From Cocos nucifera (taxonomy: Eukaryota > Streptophyta > Magnoliopsida > Arecales > Arecaceae): DNA of 64,000 bases. Position 1 is the first letter of the stretch, and each line of letters begins with the position of its first letter. Under the pieces are notes generated by a model, which was given only the letters and a program-made list of their open reading frames with translations, was not told the origin of the DNA and ran no database searches. This document shows positions 1 through 12,112 of the stretch, in pieces. The stretch covers positions 372,001 to 436,000 of the forward strand of contig QRFJ01001021.1 in assembly GCA_006176705.1 (NCBI GenBank). Direction: 5' to 3'. The position numbers were made by a program, and so were the translations under genes.

Positions 1-360
1 TCAGGGAGGCAGGAAGCCAACCAAGGACTCAAGGAGGCAGGTTCGAGTGCAGTCAAGGGGAGGCGGCCAAGGGGAGAGAGGAGGTGGCGGGGGGACCGAA
101 GGGGGGGAGGGGGGTGGCAGGCTGGGGTTTTCGAGGAGGTGGGAGGAGGCCAAGAGCTTGCAGTCAAGGAGCTCAAAAAGATGGGTGGGGTGCAGTTCGA
201 TGTGAGACGGCCGGGGGCTCGGGGAGGCAGAAGGCAGTCGGAGGCTTGAAAAGGCATTGGTGGGAAAACAAGGAGGTGGTGGGTGGTGGAGTGGAGGAAA
301 ATGAGGGGGCGGTGGGCGATGGGGTCGGAAAAAATGAGGGTGCATGGTGAGATGGGAGAA
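1..360. repeat. GA/G-rich low-complexity block
   Basis: Purine-rich, strand-asymmetric sequence made of GGAGG, GGGGG and GAGG runs. ORFs across it on both strands encode only Gly/Arg-rich or Pro/Ser-rich low-complexity peptides, so none is called as a gene. A similar GA-rich block occurs at 63640-63830 near the right edge of the window. Confidence 0.5.
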
Positions 361-689
361 ACAAGAGTGAAAAGATTATTAGCGATAGCAATTTCCATCG
401 CCAATAATATTTTTCAGTTCGCTAATATGAAAAATATTATTTATGACGGCAATTACCTATGCTAATAATATTTTCAAGTCGCTAATACGAAAAAATTATT
501 AGCGATGGCTAAATACCATCGGTAATATATTTTTTATTGTTAATAATATTTTTTTAAAATTATTAATGGTGGTGTGTTTATCGTCACTAAAGTCGTCTCT
601 AATACTAATTTTTTTAATATTAATTTTTTTCATCCTAGGTCATTTTTTTGGTGGTTAAAAATTAATATTAGATTTTATTTAATTTTTAG

Positions 690-1970
690 GCTTAATTAAT
701 TTATGGATCAAGTCCTAATTGATTTAAATAAGATTTAATTTAATTAGGCTTGACTTAATTTGAGGCTAATTAGATTTTAATATTTTAAATAGGATTTGGA
801 TTCAAAGTCTAATTGAATTAGGTTTGACAGGATTTTGAACTGGATTCAAATTAGATTCAAATTTGATTCGAATGAAATCTAAATTAAAAATTATTTTTTT
901 AATTAATTTAAATTAAATTTAATTTAATTAGGGTTGACTTAATTTTAGGATAATTTAGTTTAAAATCTAATTATGACTTAGATTCAAAGTCTAATTGAAT
1001 TAGGTTAGATAGAATTTTGAATTGGATTCGAATCGGATTCCATTTAGACTCGGATTGAACCTAAATTAAAAACTATTTTTTTTAATTAATTTTAATTAAA
1101 TTAAATTTAATTAGGCTTGACTTAATATAAAGATAATTAAATTTTACTATCCAAGTAGGACTTGAATTTTAAAGTCTAATTGAATTAGGATTGATAGATT
1201 TTTTAATTGAATTCAAATCAGGTTTGAATTGAATTCGAATTAAATCTAAATTAAAAATTATTTTCTTCTAATTAATTTTTAATTAATCTTGACTTAATTT
1301 GAGGCTAATTGAATTTTATAATCTATATAGGATTTGGATTCGAAGTCAAATTGAATTAGGTTTGACAGGATTACGAATTAGATTCAAATCGGATTTGAAT
1401 TAGATTTGAATGTAATCATGGATTAAATTCTAATTGATTTAAATTAGTTTAAATTTAATTAGGCTTGACTTAATTTGAAGATAATTGGGTTTTACTATTC
1501 AAGTAGAACTTGAATTAAAAGTCTAATTAAATTAGGACTGATAGGATTTCAAATTAGATTCGAATCAGGTTCGAATTGATTTTGAATCGAATCTAAATTA
1601 AAAACTATTTTTTATTAATTATTTAAATTAGTTTAAATTTAATTAGACTTAACTTAATTTTAAGGTAGTTGGATTTTACTATCCATGTAGAACTTAAATT
1701 AAAAGTTTAATTGAATTAGGAATGATGGGATTTTGAATTAAATTCGAATTGAACCCAAATTAAAAATTATTATTTTTTAATTAATTTAAATTAAATTTAA
1801 TTTAATTAATCTTGATTTAATTTAATATTAATTTAATTTATAATCTAAGTAGGACTTAGATTCAAAGCCTAACTAAATTAGATTTGGCAGAATTTCAAAT
1901 TGGAATTCGAATCAAGTTCGAATTGGATTCAAATCAGAGTTGGAAGGTGTTCTGAATTATTAGTGATAGT
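690..1970. repeat. AT-rich tandem array, ~163-184 bp unit, about 7 copies
   Basis: A recurring block starts with a variant of GGCTTGACTTAATTTGAGG at about 747, 931, 1114, 1286, 1462, 1646 and 1809, so the spacings are 184, 183, 172, 176, 184 and 163 bp. Each unit also carries variants of GGATTTGGATTCAAAGTCTA and a TTTGACAGGATTT box. The units are strongly diverged. The array sits between the two sets of CACTA subterminal motifs and so looks like an internal satellite of that transposon. Confidence 0.75.
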
Positions 1971-2453
1971 AAATATTCCATCACTAATTCCATCACCAAT
2001 AATATTTTTAAATATTTTTTTAATCTATTATTTTTAAAAAGTTATTAGCGATGGCATATTTTTCATTGTTAATAGCTAAAATTCATCATTGTTAATATAT
2101 ATTTTATGTTTAAATATTATAAAAAATTAAAAATTTTAAATAATTTTAGCCGTAGCTTACAACATCACTAGTAATAATTAAGCCATCACTAATAGTTAAT
2201 TATTAGCGACGACATGTTTTTTATTGCTAATAATCTAAATTTGTCGTCGCTAATATTTTTTTGTTTAGGTATTTTAAAATAAATTTAGACTTTTAAAGAT
2301 GGCAGTTGTCGTCGTTAATAACAAAATTTCCATCACTAATAGTATTAGCAACGGTATTTCTTTTATCGATGTTGCAATGATAAAAAGCTTTATTAGCGAT
2401 GAAAATTTTTTTCATCGCTAATACTATCGCTAATATTCCATTTTTTTGTAGTG
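1957..2453. repeat. CACTA subterminal repeat region and right terminus
   Basis: Repeated TTATTAGCGAT-type motifs appear in both orientations (around 2041, 2200 and 2391), ending in the GTAGTG terminus at 2448-2453. The closest pair around 2391-2423 forms a short inverted repeat. Confidence 0.6.
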
Positions 2454-2491
2454 TTTAACCAAAACCCAACCTTCCATTCTTCTATGATGAG

Positions 2492-2520
2492 CTTTCCATT
2501 GATTCCAAATCAATGGAAAG
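2492..2520. repeat. Perfect 13 bp hairpin
   Basis: CTTTCCATTGATT at 2492-2504 is followed by a 3-nt loop and its exact reverse complement at 2508-2520. It lies just outside the CACTA right end. No T-run follows and no coding context is present, so the role is unknown. Confidence 0.7.
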
Positions 2521-2759
2521 GTAAGTGTTTGGAAATTGAACTACCGATCGAGTCCAATTCTTTCGAGCTCACCCAAGATTGCCTAGTGAAGTCACACTCG
2601 ATACAGATCAAGGACCATCAATCTAACTAGCCAAATGAAAGAAGTTTTCGTTTGACTCCCATGACTAACAACTCAACCTAGAGAAAAATAGGAGATTCTT
2701 CCCTCATCAAAAGGCCAGAACATGGCAAAATGGCCTGCAGTGCTGGGGCTAACAAATTC

Positions 2760-4990
2760 ACAGATTCTGATTAGCAGCCTATGGGCCCTATAATGGCCTA
2801 GCCCATTAAGCTCTTGGATCTAGCCCGAACTTGAAGGGCCCAAAGAACCACCCCATCCCTTCTTTGCATGCGGAAAAGAGAAGAAAGAAGACTCCTAACC
2901 AGAGTCTTCTTCCTTCCTGATTCCGACAAAAATCAGGCCATAGGAGTCTAGATTAACTTGAAAAATCTTGTCTATAAGAGTCTTCTTTCCCCTCTCTTAG
3001 ATTTTTATCGTGAGAGATTGAGAGATCATCAGGATTTTTGAGAGTTTCTTCCATAGGCTTCCATCGAGAAAAAGGGGTCGCCGAAGTTGCCGAAACAAGA
3101 TAAGCTCCTTCCTTTTTTTCTTCCTTCTTCTTTTGAGTCAGTCGGCACGCCTGATTGAAGCTGGGAGTCGTTTGGGTTCAAAAATAGGGCAATCCCTATT
3201 TTGTGGTATTTTACATATGCTGTCGATAGCAGTCGCCATACGGGGCTATCATCGGGGCCACAGCCTCGTCGCCGTCGAAGATTGCCATGGGTGGCTAGTC
3301 CGATCACCTATGGCCAAGGGTGGGAGAGCAGGAGAAAGGGGGAGTGCATCCCCCTATTTTGAGAAATGGGAGAAATTAGAAGAAGAGAGGAAAGGTTCCT
3401 CTCTCTTTTCTATTTATTTAATTAAATTAATTAATTAATTAATTAATCACTTAATTATTTATTTTATTTATAGATAGATTATAAAAAAAAGAGAAAAAGA
3501 CATCTATTTTGGAAGAGAAGAAGATAAAAAGAGAGGGATCTTTTCTCTCTCTTCTCTAGTTTGTAATAAATAATTAATTATTTAACTAGTTAATTTATTT
3601 AACTATTTCACTATAGATGGATTATGAAAAATTTTAGAATAGAAAAAAAATTTTTGAGGATCGGGTGCAGATCTCGATGAACCTAATAAAGGATTCTAAA
3701 AATAATTAATTTGATTTATTTAAATTATTTTATAATATTAATTTAAATGTATAGGTGAATAATCTACTAGATAGAAGGATATCAAGTAGAATCTTAATGC
3801 CCAGATCATAATTTAGTGAGTCAAATTTATTGCTGATTGAGGTAAGAATTTTTGTACAAAATCACCATTAAATATGTTATTTTTAGCATTAGATTTATAT
3901 TATTGATTTTGCATAATTTTATTTAAATTGATGGATTTGTTATGCTGACACTAATATTATTTCATGTATGATTTTCAACATGAGTACGTTCTATTTTGAC
4001 TATATGTGAGTAATAATGATTGATGGTATGATTATATGGGTATGATACACTTATCTTGATCACATTATAAACTTGAATTGATATGATGCAAAATCAACAT
4101 GTAATAATCAAATGAAAATGATATGGTTAGAACTAGCCTCGTCATGTGGAATAGCCTCCATGAGTTTATGCATGAAAATATGATTCAAAAAAGATCATGA
4201 ACATTTGATCTGAGAAAGATCACGAGAAATATGATCCAAGAAAAATCATAAAAAAATTGATTCAAAAAAGATCATAAAAATTTGATCTGAGAAAGATTAT
4301 AGAAAATCGATCCAAATAAAAGATCGTCACATGATCTTGATTAGTTCAAAGTCGAAAAGTTAAAGATTAACAAACTAGAATTATGGAAAGAGAAAATAAA
4401 TATTAAGACCAGAGAGAGATTAGTGACAGATAAGAGACTTTACCTGATGGCATGTAATGATCTATTTCCTATTTATATGTTCAATGCATGTTTATGCTAG
4501 TATTTAAGTGACTTCAGATATGTGTTATGAGTCTTCATGATTTCATCTTGATATGCTTATTGATATTCTCAAGCATATCTATTATTTTGGTGCAAATGTA
4601 TGGTGATTCTTACTGAGCCAGAAAAGCTCATATTCCTTTATTATTTTTTCTTCAGAGACACGGGAAGCTTAGTTCGGATGTGTGGGAGAGAGGATGAGTT
4701 TTGAAACTCTTAGAGTCTTAGATAGTTCAATTTTTTGATACCATAGAATATTTGAATAATTATAATTGAATAAATTGATTATTAATTTTGATGGATCAAC
4801 TCGATTGACATATTTGGTATTTTATTTGGTTATTTTAGAATATTAAAATTTTATATTTATTCTAGGCCTTACATGATCTCTAGGGCATCATATGTATGTC
4901 ATCCCCAATTCAATTGGGGCATTGGCTCCTTTATTTAGCTAAAATTTTTCAAATATGGGTAGACCTTAAAAAGCTTATAAAATATTAATA
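2760..4990. repeat. Degenerate gypsy-type LTR-like sequence
   Basis: There is no credible ORF. The order of features is a pyrimidine-rich 5' part, a GA-rich stretch, then an AT-rich part with the 25-26 bp GATC-repeat block and a late segment reading TCTTACTGAGCC...AGAGACACGGGAAGC. From memory this resembles long LTRs of Del/Tekay-type gypsy elements in monocots. No LTR boundaries or partner LTR are visible, and the N gap removes what follows. The family assignment is tentative. Confidence 0.35.
4182..4333. repeat. 25-26 bp tandem repeat, six copies
   Basis: Units of the form GATCYRAGAAAGATCAYRARAA start at about 4182, 4207, 4233, 4259, 4284 and 4309. Each contains two GATC or GATT boxes. They lie inside the degenerate LTR-like segment. 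Confidence 0.75.
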
Positions 4991-5039
4991 AATTGAAATT
5001 ATATATATATATATATATAAGCATAGCAACTCTCCTTGT

Positions 5040-6039
5040 NNNNNNNNNNNNNNNNNNNNNNNNNNNNNNNNNNNNNNNNNNNNNNNNNNNNNNNNNNNNN
5101 NNNNNNNNNNNNNNNNNNNNNNNNNNNNNNNNNNNNNNNNNNNNNNNNNNNNNNNNNNNNNNNNNNNNNNNNNNNNNNNNNNNNNNNNNNNNNNNNNNNN
5201 NNNNNNNNNNNNNNNNNNNNNNNNNNNNNNNNNNNNNNNNNNNNNNNNNNNNNNNNNNNNNNNNNNNNNNNNNNNNNNNNNNNNNNNNNNNNNNNNNNNN
5301 NNNNNNNNNNNNNNNNNNNNNNNNNNNNNNNNNNNNNNNNNNNNNNNNNNNNNNNNNNNNNNNNNNNNNNNNNNNNNNNNNNNNNNNNNNNNNNNNNNNN
5401 NNNNNNNNNNNNNNNNNNNNNNNNNNNNNNNNNNNNNNNNNNNNNNNNNNNNNNNNNNNNNNNNNNNNNNNNNNNNNNNNNNNNNNNNNNNNNNNNNNNN
5501 NNNNNNNNNNNNNNNNNNNNNNNNNNNNNNNNNNNNNNNNNNNNNNNNNNNNNNNNNNNNNNNNNNNNNNNNNNNNNNNNNNNNNNNNNNNNNNNNNNNN
5601 NNNNNNNNNNNNNNNNNNNNNNNNNNNNNNNNNNNNNNNNNNNNNNNNNNNNNNNNNNNNNNNNNNNNNNNNNNNNNNNNNNNNNNNNNNNNNNNNNNNN
5701 NNNNNNNNNNNNNNNNNNNNNNNNNNNNNNNNNNNNNNNNNNNNNNNNNNNNNNNNNNNNNNNNNNNNNNNNNNNNNNNNNNNNNNNNNNNNNNNNNNNN
5801 NNNNNNNNNNNNNNNNNNNNNNNNNNNNNNNNNNNNNNNNNNNNNNNNNNNNNNNNNNNNNNNNNNNNNNNNNNNNNNNNNNNNNNNNNNNNNNNNNNNN
5901 NNNNNNNNNNNNNNNNNNNNNNNNNNNNNNNNNNNNNNNNNNNNNNNNNNNNNNNNNNNNNNNNNNNNNNNNNNNNNNNNNNNNNNNNNNNNNNNNNNNN
6001 NNNNNNNNNNNNNNNNNNNNNNNNNNNNNNNNNNNNNNN
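5040..6039. other. Assembly gap (1,000 N)
   Basis: An exact run of N of round length, so a scaffold gap of arbitrary or estimated size. The open frames across it are artefacts. Confidence 0.99.
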
Positions 6040-6226
6040 ACTAATTTTAAAAGATTGTCATGCTGTAATGTTTACCCCTTATAGTGTAAAAAGATTATCC
6101 TAATACATGCTAATCTAAAAATTATAAAATTTTACATTTGATCTAAGAGATTTTATGATTTAATTAAAAGTATTTCAATCTAGTTTTTATGATCATAAAT
6201 ATGTTAGATTAAATCTAAGGTGATTT

Positions 6227-9038
6227 TGTTAGAAAATGTATTCTAAAGCCAGTCATCAAGATTGTAGATGGTTGAGCTAATTGTAAATATACTTAAATTA
6301 ATTATAATAAATAAAATTATTATTTTAATATTTTTATCACTTTTGGATATCTTTCTGTGATAAACTCTTTTGTGATGAAGTTCTTAGGACTATTTAGACT
6401 CGACAAATGAGGATTTGTCATATAGTTCTTAAACTTGTTTGTGATCAAATGATACGTTGTTATCTAGGATGATAACATATTGAGTATAGATCGTTGTGTA
6501 CCATATGCATTGGTTATCCTCTTAACCAAAGAGTATGATGTAATGGTATGGCATGTGGGTGAAGTATAGGGATACATTTCACTAAACGTGATCTAACTAT
6601 ATAGCTCTCTACTGTCAAGAGTTGCTAGCAAAGGATATAGGTATAAGTGTTCCTTAGACCTGAGATCACTATGGTGACTTGCTAATAATTCACTACACTT
6701 AGGTACTAAACTATCTAAATTTTTAATTCAGTGATGGAAGATTATTGGGTGCAGTCAAGTACTTATTTTATCAGTGCATGAGTCAAGATGGGATTAACCC
6801 CTATAATTGTTGGAGTAGATGCATTACTATATTTTAATTTAGCAAAATCTCGGCCAGGATGGTTCATTTGATGAACACTGAATTTTGGAATACACTGTAG
6901 ATGATTTTTCAGGATTGACGATTAAATCCTAGGTCATCTATTGAGCATTGAGGTCAAGGGGATGAATTATACGGTAACTATATGCCATAGGTTCATCGAT
7001 GTTATGTTGTGACTATTCGACCTATCCGAACGTCGGATATCATTATTAGATGGTCACATCGATTGATACAAAAAATTGATTTTTGTACTATTGACTTAGG
7101 GTTCAAACCTATAGGATCTTACATAATAGAATTTTCTACCTAATTTGATGGCTGATCAAGAATTCCAATGGTCTGGGACTCTATGGTCAAGAGTTTCACT
7201 AGACTAGGACTCTATGACTAGGAGTCCCACTGGACTGGGGCTCTGCCTTTATGAATTCTACTGGACCAAAACTATAAGTCCTACTTATCTAAAACTCTTT
7301 GATTAAGAGTTTTACTAGTTTGAGACTCTATGATCGTGAGTTTCATTCATTTGGGACACTGGGTTCAAGAGTCCAACTGGTTTGGAACTCTTCAATCAAG
7401 AGTTTCATGCTAATGAGACTCTATTTCCCAGACAGTCACCTAATTAGGACTCTATTTATTGAAGAATTAATTAGCAATTAGATTGTTAATTAACTCAATT
7501 TGATTGAGCGATGAGGATTCGATCAAATCTGATTGAATTTGATTTGATTGGATTTGACCCGATCAGGTCGTGAGATGACCTAATCGCTATGGAAGATTCG
7601 ACCCTGATTTGATCAAGACCTAGACCTAATTAATTTTTAATTAGATTAAAAATTTATTGGATTGGATCAAGCCTAATTAGATTAGGTTTGACCTAGTCTA
7701 ATTGGATCTTAAAAATTGGTTTGGTTGAAACCAATTTGGACCAATTCAAAGTAAAGTAAGTTTGAACTTTGAATTCAAATTCTCCCTACACCACACTTTG
7801 ACCCACAGCTGTCTCTCTTATGCAAATTCAGAATTTGCATGAGAGTTTCCCATGCCTAGATGGGTTTTTACACCCCTCCTCTATTTTCTCTTTGACCTGG
7901 TCCAAGTGTTGGACCGGTTCAAATAAAATTGAATTTTGAATTCAATTGATGGTTGGTTTGGTTGAAACCTCCTAACCCTCTCATCCTTATCCACTTCTCC
8001 ATCACCCTTATGGTATTATCACACATTTTTGTGTAGTTCAAAATGTGGACGTGCAGAAGGAAAGTCCTTCTGCATGTCAAACACCTTGGTGTGGGTGTTG
8101 GAATTGGATAAGAAGGCTCTTTGAATTTTGAATTCATGAGATTGGTTGAAACAAGTTCAATCATCTCACCTTATCTCTCCCATGCTGATTTTCCATCCTT
8201 TTGGTTGCCCATTTTTAGATAGGATTTTTCTACATGTAGGGGAGTAAGAAGGGTTTTCCATGAGATAGAAATCATAAGAGGGGTGCTTTTAATCTGGGTG
8301 TGAAAAAAGTCAGAAAGGGAGAGAAACCTTCTTGCGCCATCTTACTCCTGTTATGCCATCTTCCTTTTTATTTCTCTTTGGATGCCTATTCAAAAGATTT
8401 TTGAGAGTGGGTGTATGGTAGATAGGAGAGTCCTCCCATGACAATTTGTTTCATGAGAAAATTCCAAAGAGAGAGGGCATGAGAGGGTTTTCGGGCATCG
8501 GGATCTTTTAGGTATGTGAAATCCTAGGGTTTGGACCCTAGGTTCGGATGGAAAGATTGAGTGTTGTGAGTGCCAGATCATCACCAAATTTTTTCCACTA
8601 CCTCATCATCCTCTGAAGTATGTCATCTGGTCTTCTAGAGCATCTGAGAGATTAGGAAGAAGATCATCGATTAGATTGACAAAGATTGGTCGATGAGGAG
8701 CTAGCACTCCGATGGAGTTGGTTGAGACCAGGAGCTCCATGTGGACACACCGTAGAGGTCGGACGGGTGTGCGGCTATAGTGCGATAACAAGTCTTCCTC
8801 CTATGGATTTAGAATGCAGAGATCATCTACCCATGCAAAGGTATTATGTTCTAAATATAAGTCGATCAATGAATATGATTTGCTAATTGATCATATTTAA
8901 ATTTTTTATAATATATTAGCATATCTAGATCCTAAGTAAGATTTTATGATTTGATCATAGTATGCATAGAATTAATAGTACTTTCACTATAATAAAATTT
9001 TTAAAAATGCATGCTTTAATCCTACTCAATTTCCAACT
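6227..9038 (+). repeat. Copia 5' LTR (2.8 kb)
   Basis: The boundaries are the short inverted ends TGTTAGAA (6227) and TTCCAACT (9031-9038; the canonical end would be ...CA). The first ~600 bp match the segment from 21534. The right boundary is fixed by the PBS one base downstream. At about 2.8 kb it is unusually long for a copia LTR. It may itself contain insertions, and it includes a ~31 bp tandem block. Confidence 0.8.
7170..7475. repeat. ~31 bp degenerate tandem repeat inside the copia 5' LTR
   Basis: Units approximating GGACTCTATGATCAAGAGT plus YYCACTGG recur from about 7176 (7176, 7207, 7239 and onward to ~7448), giving about nine or ten diverged copies. Confidence 0.65.
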
Positions 9039-9039
9039 G

Positions 9040-9051
9040 TGGTATCAGAGT
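9040..9051 (+). other. Copia primer-binding site (initiator-Met tRNA type)
   Basis: TGGTATCAGAG directly follows the 5' LTR end and is the standard plant copia PBS, complementary to the 3' end of tRNA-iMet. Confidence 0.85.
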
Positions 9052-10803
9052 AAAGATTCATTTAACATGTTTTAATACATAATTAAAAAATTAAATACTT
9101 ACATATTTGATATGTTAGATTTAGATAACTTAGTATTCAAGGATGAATGAGCCAACAAGCCATCCGATCATAAGAGATAATATGGTTTAAAGGCCATCAC
9201 CTCTCATTCAATGGGGATCCTTTATGGCAGTAGGGATGCCACCGTGAACTCATTCATTAAGATGAACAGTGAAAATTTTTTTATTATTAAAATAGTTTTA
9301 ATCTAATAATTAAACATGAATATGTTAGATTAGATCTAAATGAATTCATGATTTAATTATGTTTTATTTTTTGTTATGAAAATAGCAATAGGTTTCTATT
9401 TATGAAATGAGCTGACCCATTCCTAAAATGAGTCAACTCATTTGGTGAACAAAAAATTAAAAATATTTAAAATTTAAAAAATATTTTTGAAATGCCGAAC
9501 CCCAACCCATCAGTCTAAAATTTAATTAAAAAAAATAAGTATTATCTAATAGGATCTAGAATTATGAATTAAAGATTCTAAGGTATTTGCATAAGTTGTG
9601 GGTTAATGGGTTAGATGAATTAGGTCCATTAATTGGGTTAGACCTAAGGTTAGTTGAAGAATGGACTAAATTAGAGAAATTGATCAAATCTAACTAAATG
9701 TTAAATTAGATTAGGTCAAGGACTCTCTAGATTCAACTTCAATAGTTATAGTTGGATGAGTCAATGTTTTTAACAAAGACCAAGATAGACTTGATTCATG
9801 GCTACGTAGTCAAGCTTGAAATTATTAGGTTTATTAGATTAAACCTAATTAACCAGTTGGTGTCTAAGATAAGTTTGACAGTTAAGATCAATAGTTTTTA
9901 ATTGGGAGCTACTCACACTAATTCGATCTTTGACGAGTTAATGGCATATCCCTTCCACTGATCTCACTTACTTAGCCGACATGATCGATTAGAATTTGGT
10001 TAGATCACTTGGTGATTTGAGCTGACCCATATCACTAGGAATCAGTTTGATTGATTTCAATCTGTAAGACTAAATTAGGTGCCCATGGATCTAAATTGAT
10101 CATAACCTAACCTATTAACTTGATGAAGTCAGTGGGAAGATTTGACTTGGTGAAGTCAATGGAAGAAAATAGGTCCGTATCTTTTCTATCCTTAAATCAC
10201 ATGCAACCTAAATCCTCTAAATTATTAGATTTTTAAAATGACAAGTTATGAGGATAATCGAGTCATAGCCTCCCATTAAGGTGAATAGTAATGAGTCCAA
10301 TTTTCTAGATAGACATTAGAGGTGGCTTACACCTGGTGTTCATCTGGATATTAAAATTACTATCCATCATATGATGATTAGGTCGCACTCTCTGAACGAT
10401 GATCAGGTTGGCCAGAGCTTTCCTCAGGCCTAGTCTTCATTCATTTAATGCACCAAACTCAATCATGTTAATGGTTGGACCTAACCAGACCTTTTCAGTG
10501 GAGGCCATAGCCTATTAAATTGACTTCTAGGATAAAACTTAAATACTAAAAATTATTTGAAGAAATAATTGATTGTGAACCTACTTGTAGATATACACGG
10601 GTTAGCCAGAGCTTTCTTCAGGCCGATCTATAGTCTATGTGGATTTTAGTACCCACTAAGGAGTTAGTGTAATTTCTCAAATTGAAGATAAAGGCTACTA
10701 ATTCATAAAAATAATAGGAGGATCTTTAGACCAAAGTCTAAGTTTTTAGGATTAATTAATTTAAGTACTAATAAGATTTCATATTTTTCTTTCAAATAAA
10801 TAG
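9052..10803 (+). other. Copia untranslated leader, no gene seen
   Basis: AT-rich sequence between the PBS and the gag remnant. No ORF is supported. A ~25 bp motif containing CCAGAGCTTTCYTCAGGCC is present twice, at about 10405-10430 and 10600-10625. Confidence 0.5.
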
Positions 10804-12107
10804 AATGGCTAGTATAAGTCTGCTCTATTCACTATTGGATAGTGATAAATTTTTAGGACCTAATTACGAGGAGTCTAGTATTGATCCTAATTAGGCAGAC
10901 CTGAAGAGGAATTGTCCTCTTGACCTGAATAGGCTATATACGAGAAATCAATAAATAGTTGCTAGTCAAGGTTGTTATATGATAATACCTTGTAATTTTT
11001 TTATTTGTGATACATCTACCTAAGTATTAAATACCAGGAGTCTAGTTCATATATGCAATTTGCTTCATGAACTTCAAATTGATAGAAAATTTGAGAATGG
11101 TGATAGATTCCTTAATGTTGGGGATGAAAGTAAAGTTTCAGTCCTAGTATTAGAAACTTTTAAGCTTATTTTCAAAATTAATAACATCATTTTAAGTGAC
11201 TATCAGTATTATCCATTTTTTATGATGAACATAATATTTTTTAGACTTTTGGTCCAAGATGGTTATTATTTATTAATAAAAAAAATTATTATTATATCAT
11301 TATGAATGATGTTACAATAATGTGAGGATAACTAACAAATGATATTTATGTTTTATCACAGCCTATTAGTGTAATGCACATATCAAATAAATATTTGAAA
11401 CTAGATAATGCCACTGATGCCTATCTTTGGCACTATAGGCTCGGTCATATAAACAAGAATAGGATTAACAGGTTAGTCAAGGAGCATAACCTTGACATTG
11501 ATGATTCTGCCTTCTTGGTAAGATGACCAAATCATCTTTTATTGAAAAAAATGAGTAGGCCACTGAGCTTCTGGGTCTAGTACATACTGATGTATGTGGA
11601 CCTATGAAAATATGTGCTAAAGATGGGTTCTACTACTTCATTATATTTACTGATGACCTATCTAGGTATGGGTATGTCTATCTTATGAAGAGTAAATCTG
11701 ATTCGTTTGAAATATTCAAACGATATCGAAATGAGGTAAAAAATAACTTGGAAAGATTATTAAAACTCTTCAATCAGATTGAGGAAGTGAATACTTTTTC
11801 AATGAGTTTTTATCATATCTAGGAGAGAATGGAATTCTCTCACAATGGACCCCTCCAGGAATATTATAGCATAATGGTGTGTCTGAAAGGAGGAATCGAG
11901 ACCTGTTGGATATGGTTCGATCCATGATGGGGTTTGCAAGTCTGTCAATTTTATTTTGAGATTATATGCTAGAAACTGCTTATTTTGTTTTGAATAATGT
12001 TCCAAGCAAGTCTATCACAAAGACTCCATATGAGATATGGACTGAGAGTAAGCCGATACTCTCTCACTTTAGGGTTTGGGGATGTCCAACTTATACCAAA
12101 CGTTTGT
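10804..12107 (+). pseudogene. Copia gag-protease-integrase remnant (first part)
   Basis: A short gag N-terminus is readable from 10804 (MASISLLYSLLDSDKFLGPN) and breaks within about 30 codons. From about 11000 a protease-like segment follows in which the expected DTG active site reads as an N-T-R-like triplet. Next come a readable GAG-pre-integrase segment (11343-11525, with WHYRLGHINKNRINRL) and an integrase core (11560-12110). The integrase core includes HTDVCGP, FTDDLSRYGYVYLM, GVSERRNRDLLDMVRSMM and the downstream TPYEIW box. Stops and frameshifts break every frame. The integrase region stops at 12107 where the nested gypsy element begins; the remainder is at 19668. The copy cannot encode working enzymes. 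Confidence 0.85.
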
Positions 12108-12112
12108 AGAAG
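12108..12112. other. Target-site duplication AGAAG (left)
   Basis: AGAAG immediately precedes the nested element's 5' LTR and is repeated exactly at 19663-19667. Confidence 0.92.

Larger units (their letters stand above)
1..2453. mobile_element. CACTA (En/Spm) DNA transposon, right part
   Basis: The right terminus is visible at 2448-2453 (GTAGTG preceded by a T run), which is the inverted form of the CACTAC end that defines CACTA elements. Short palindromic subterminal motifs of the form TTATTAGCGATGG with inverse CCATCGCTAATAA recur at about 370-590 and 1957-2440, as expected for subterminal repeats bound by the CACTA transposase complex. The left CACTAC end is not in the window, so the element begins upstream. 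No transposase ORF is visible. The interior is a GC-rich low-complexity block (1-360) plus an AT-rich tandem array. It is probably a non-autonomous or internally rearranged copy. The superfamily call rests on the terminus and the subterminal repeats only. Confidence 0.65.

Noticed and set aside
1..391. Pro/Ser-rich and Gly/Arg-rich ORFs at the window start
   Set aside because: Low-complexity translation of a GA-rich strand on both strands; no conserved motif or splice context.
4993..6103. Long open frames of 355-363 codons
   Set aside because: They consist almost entirely of the N gap.
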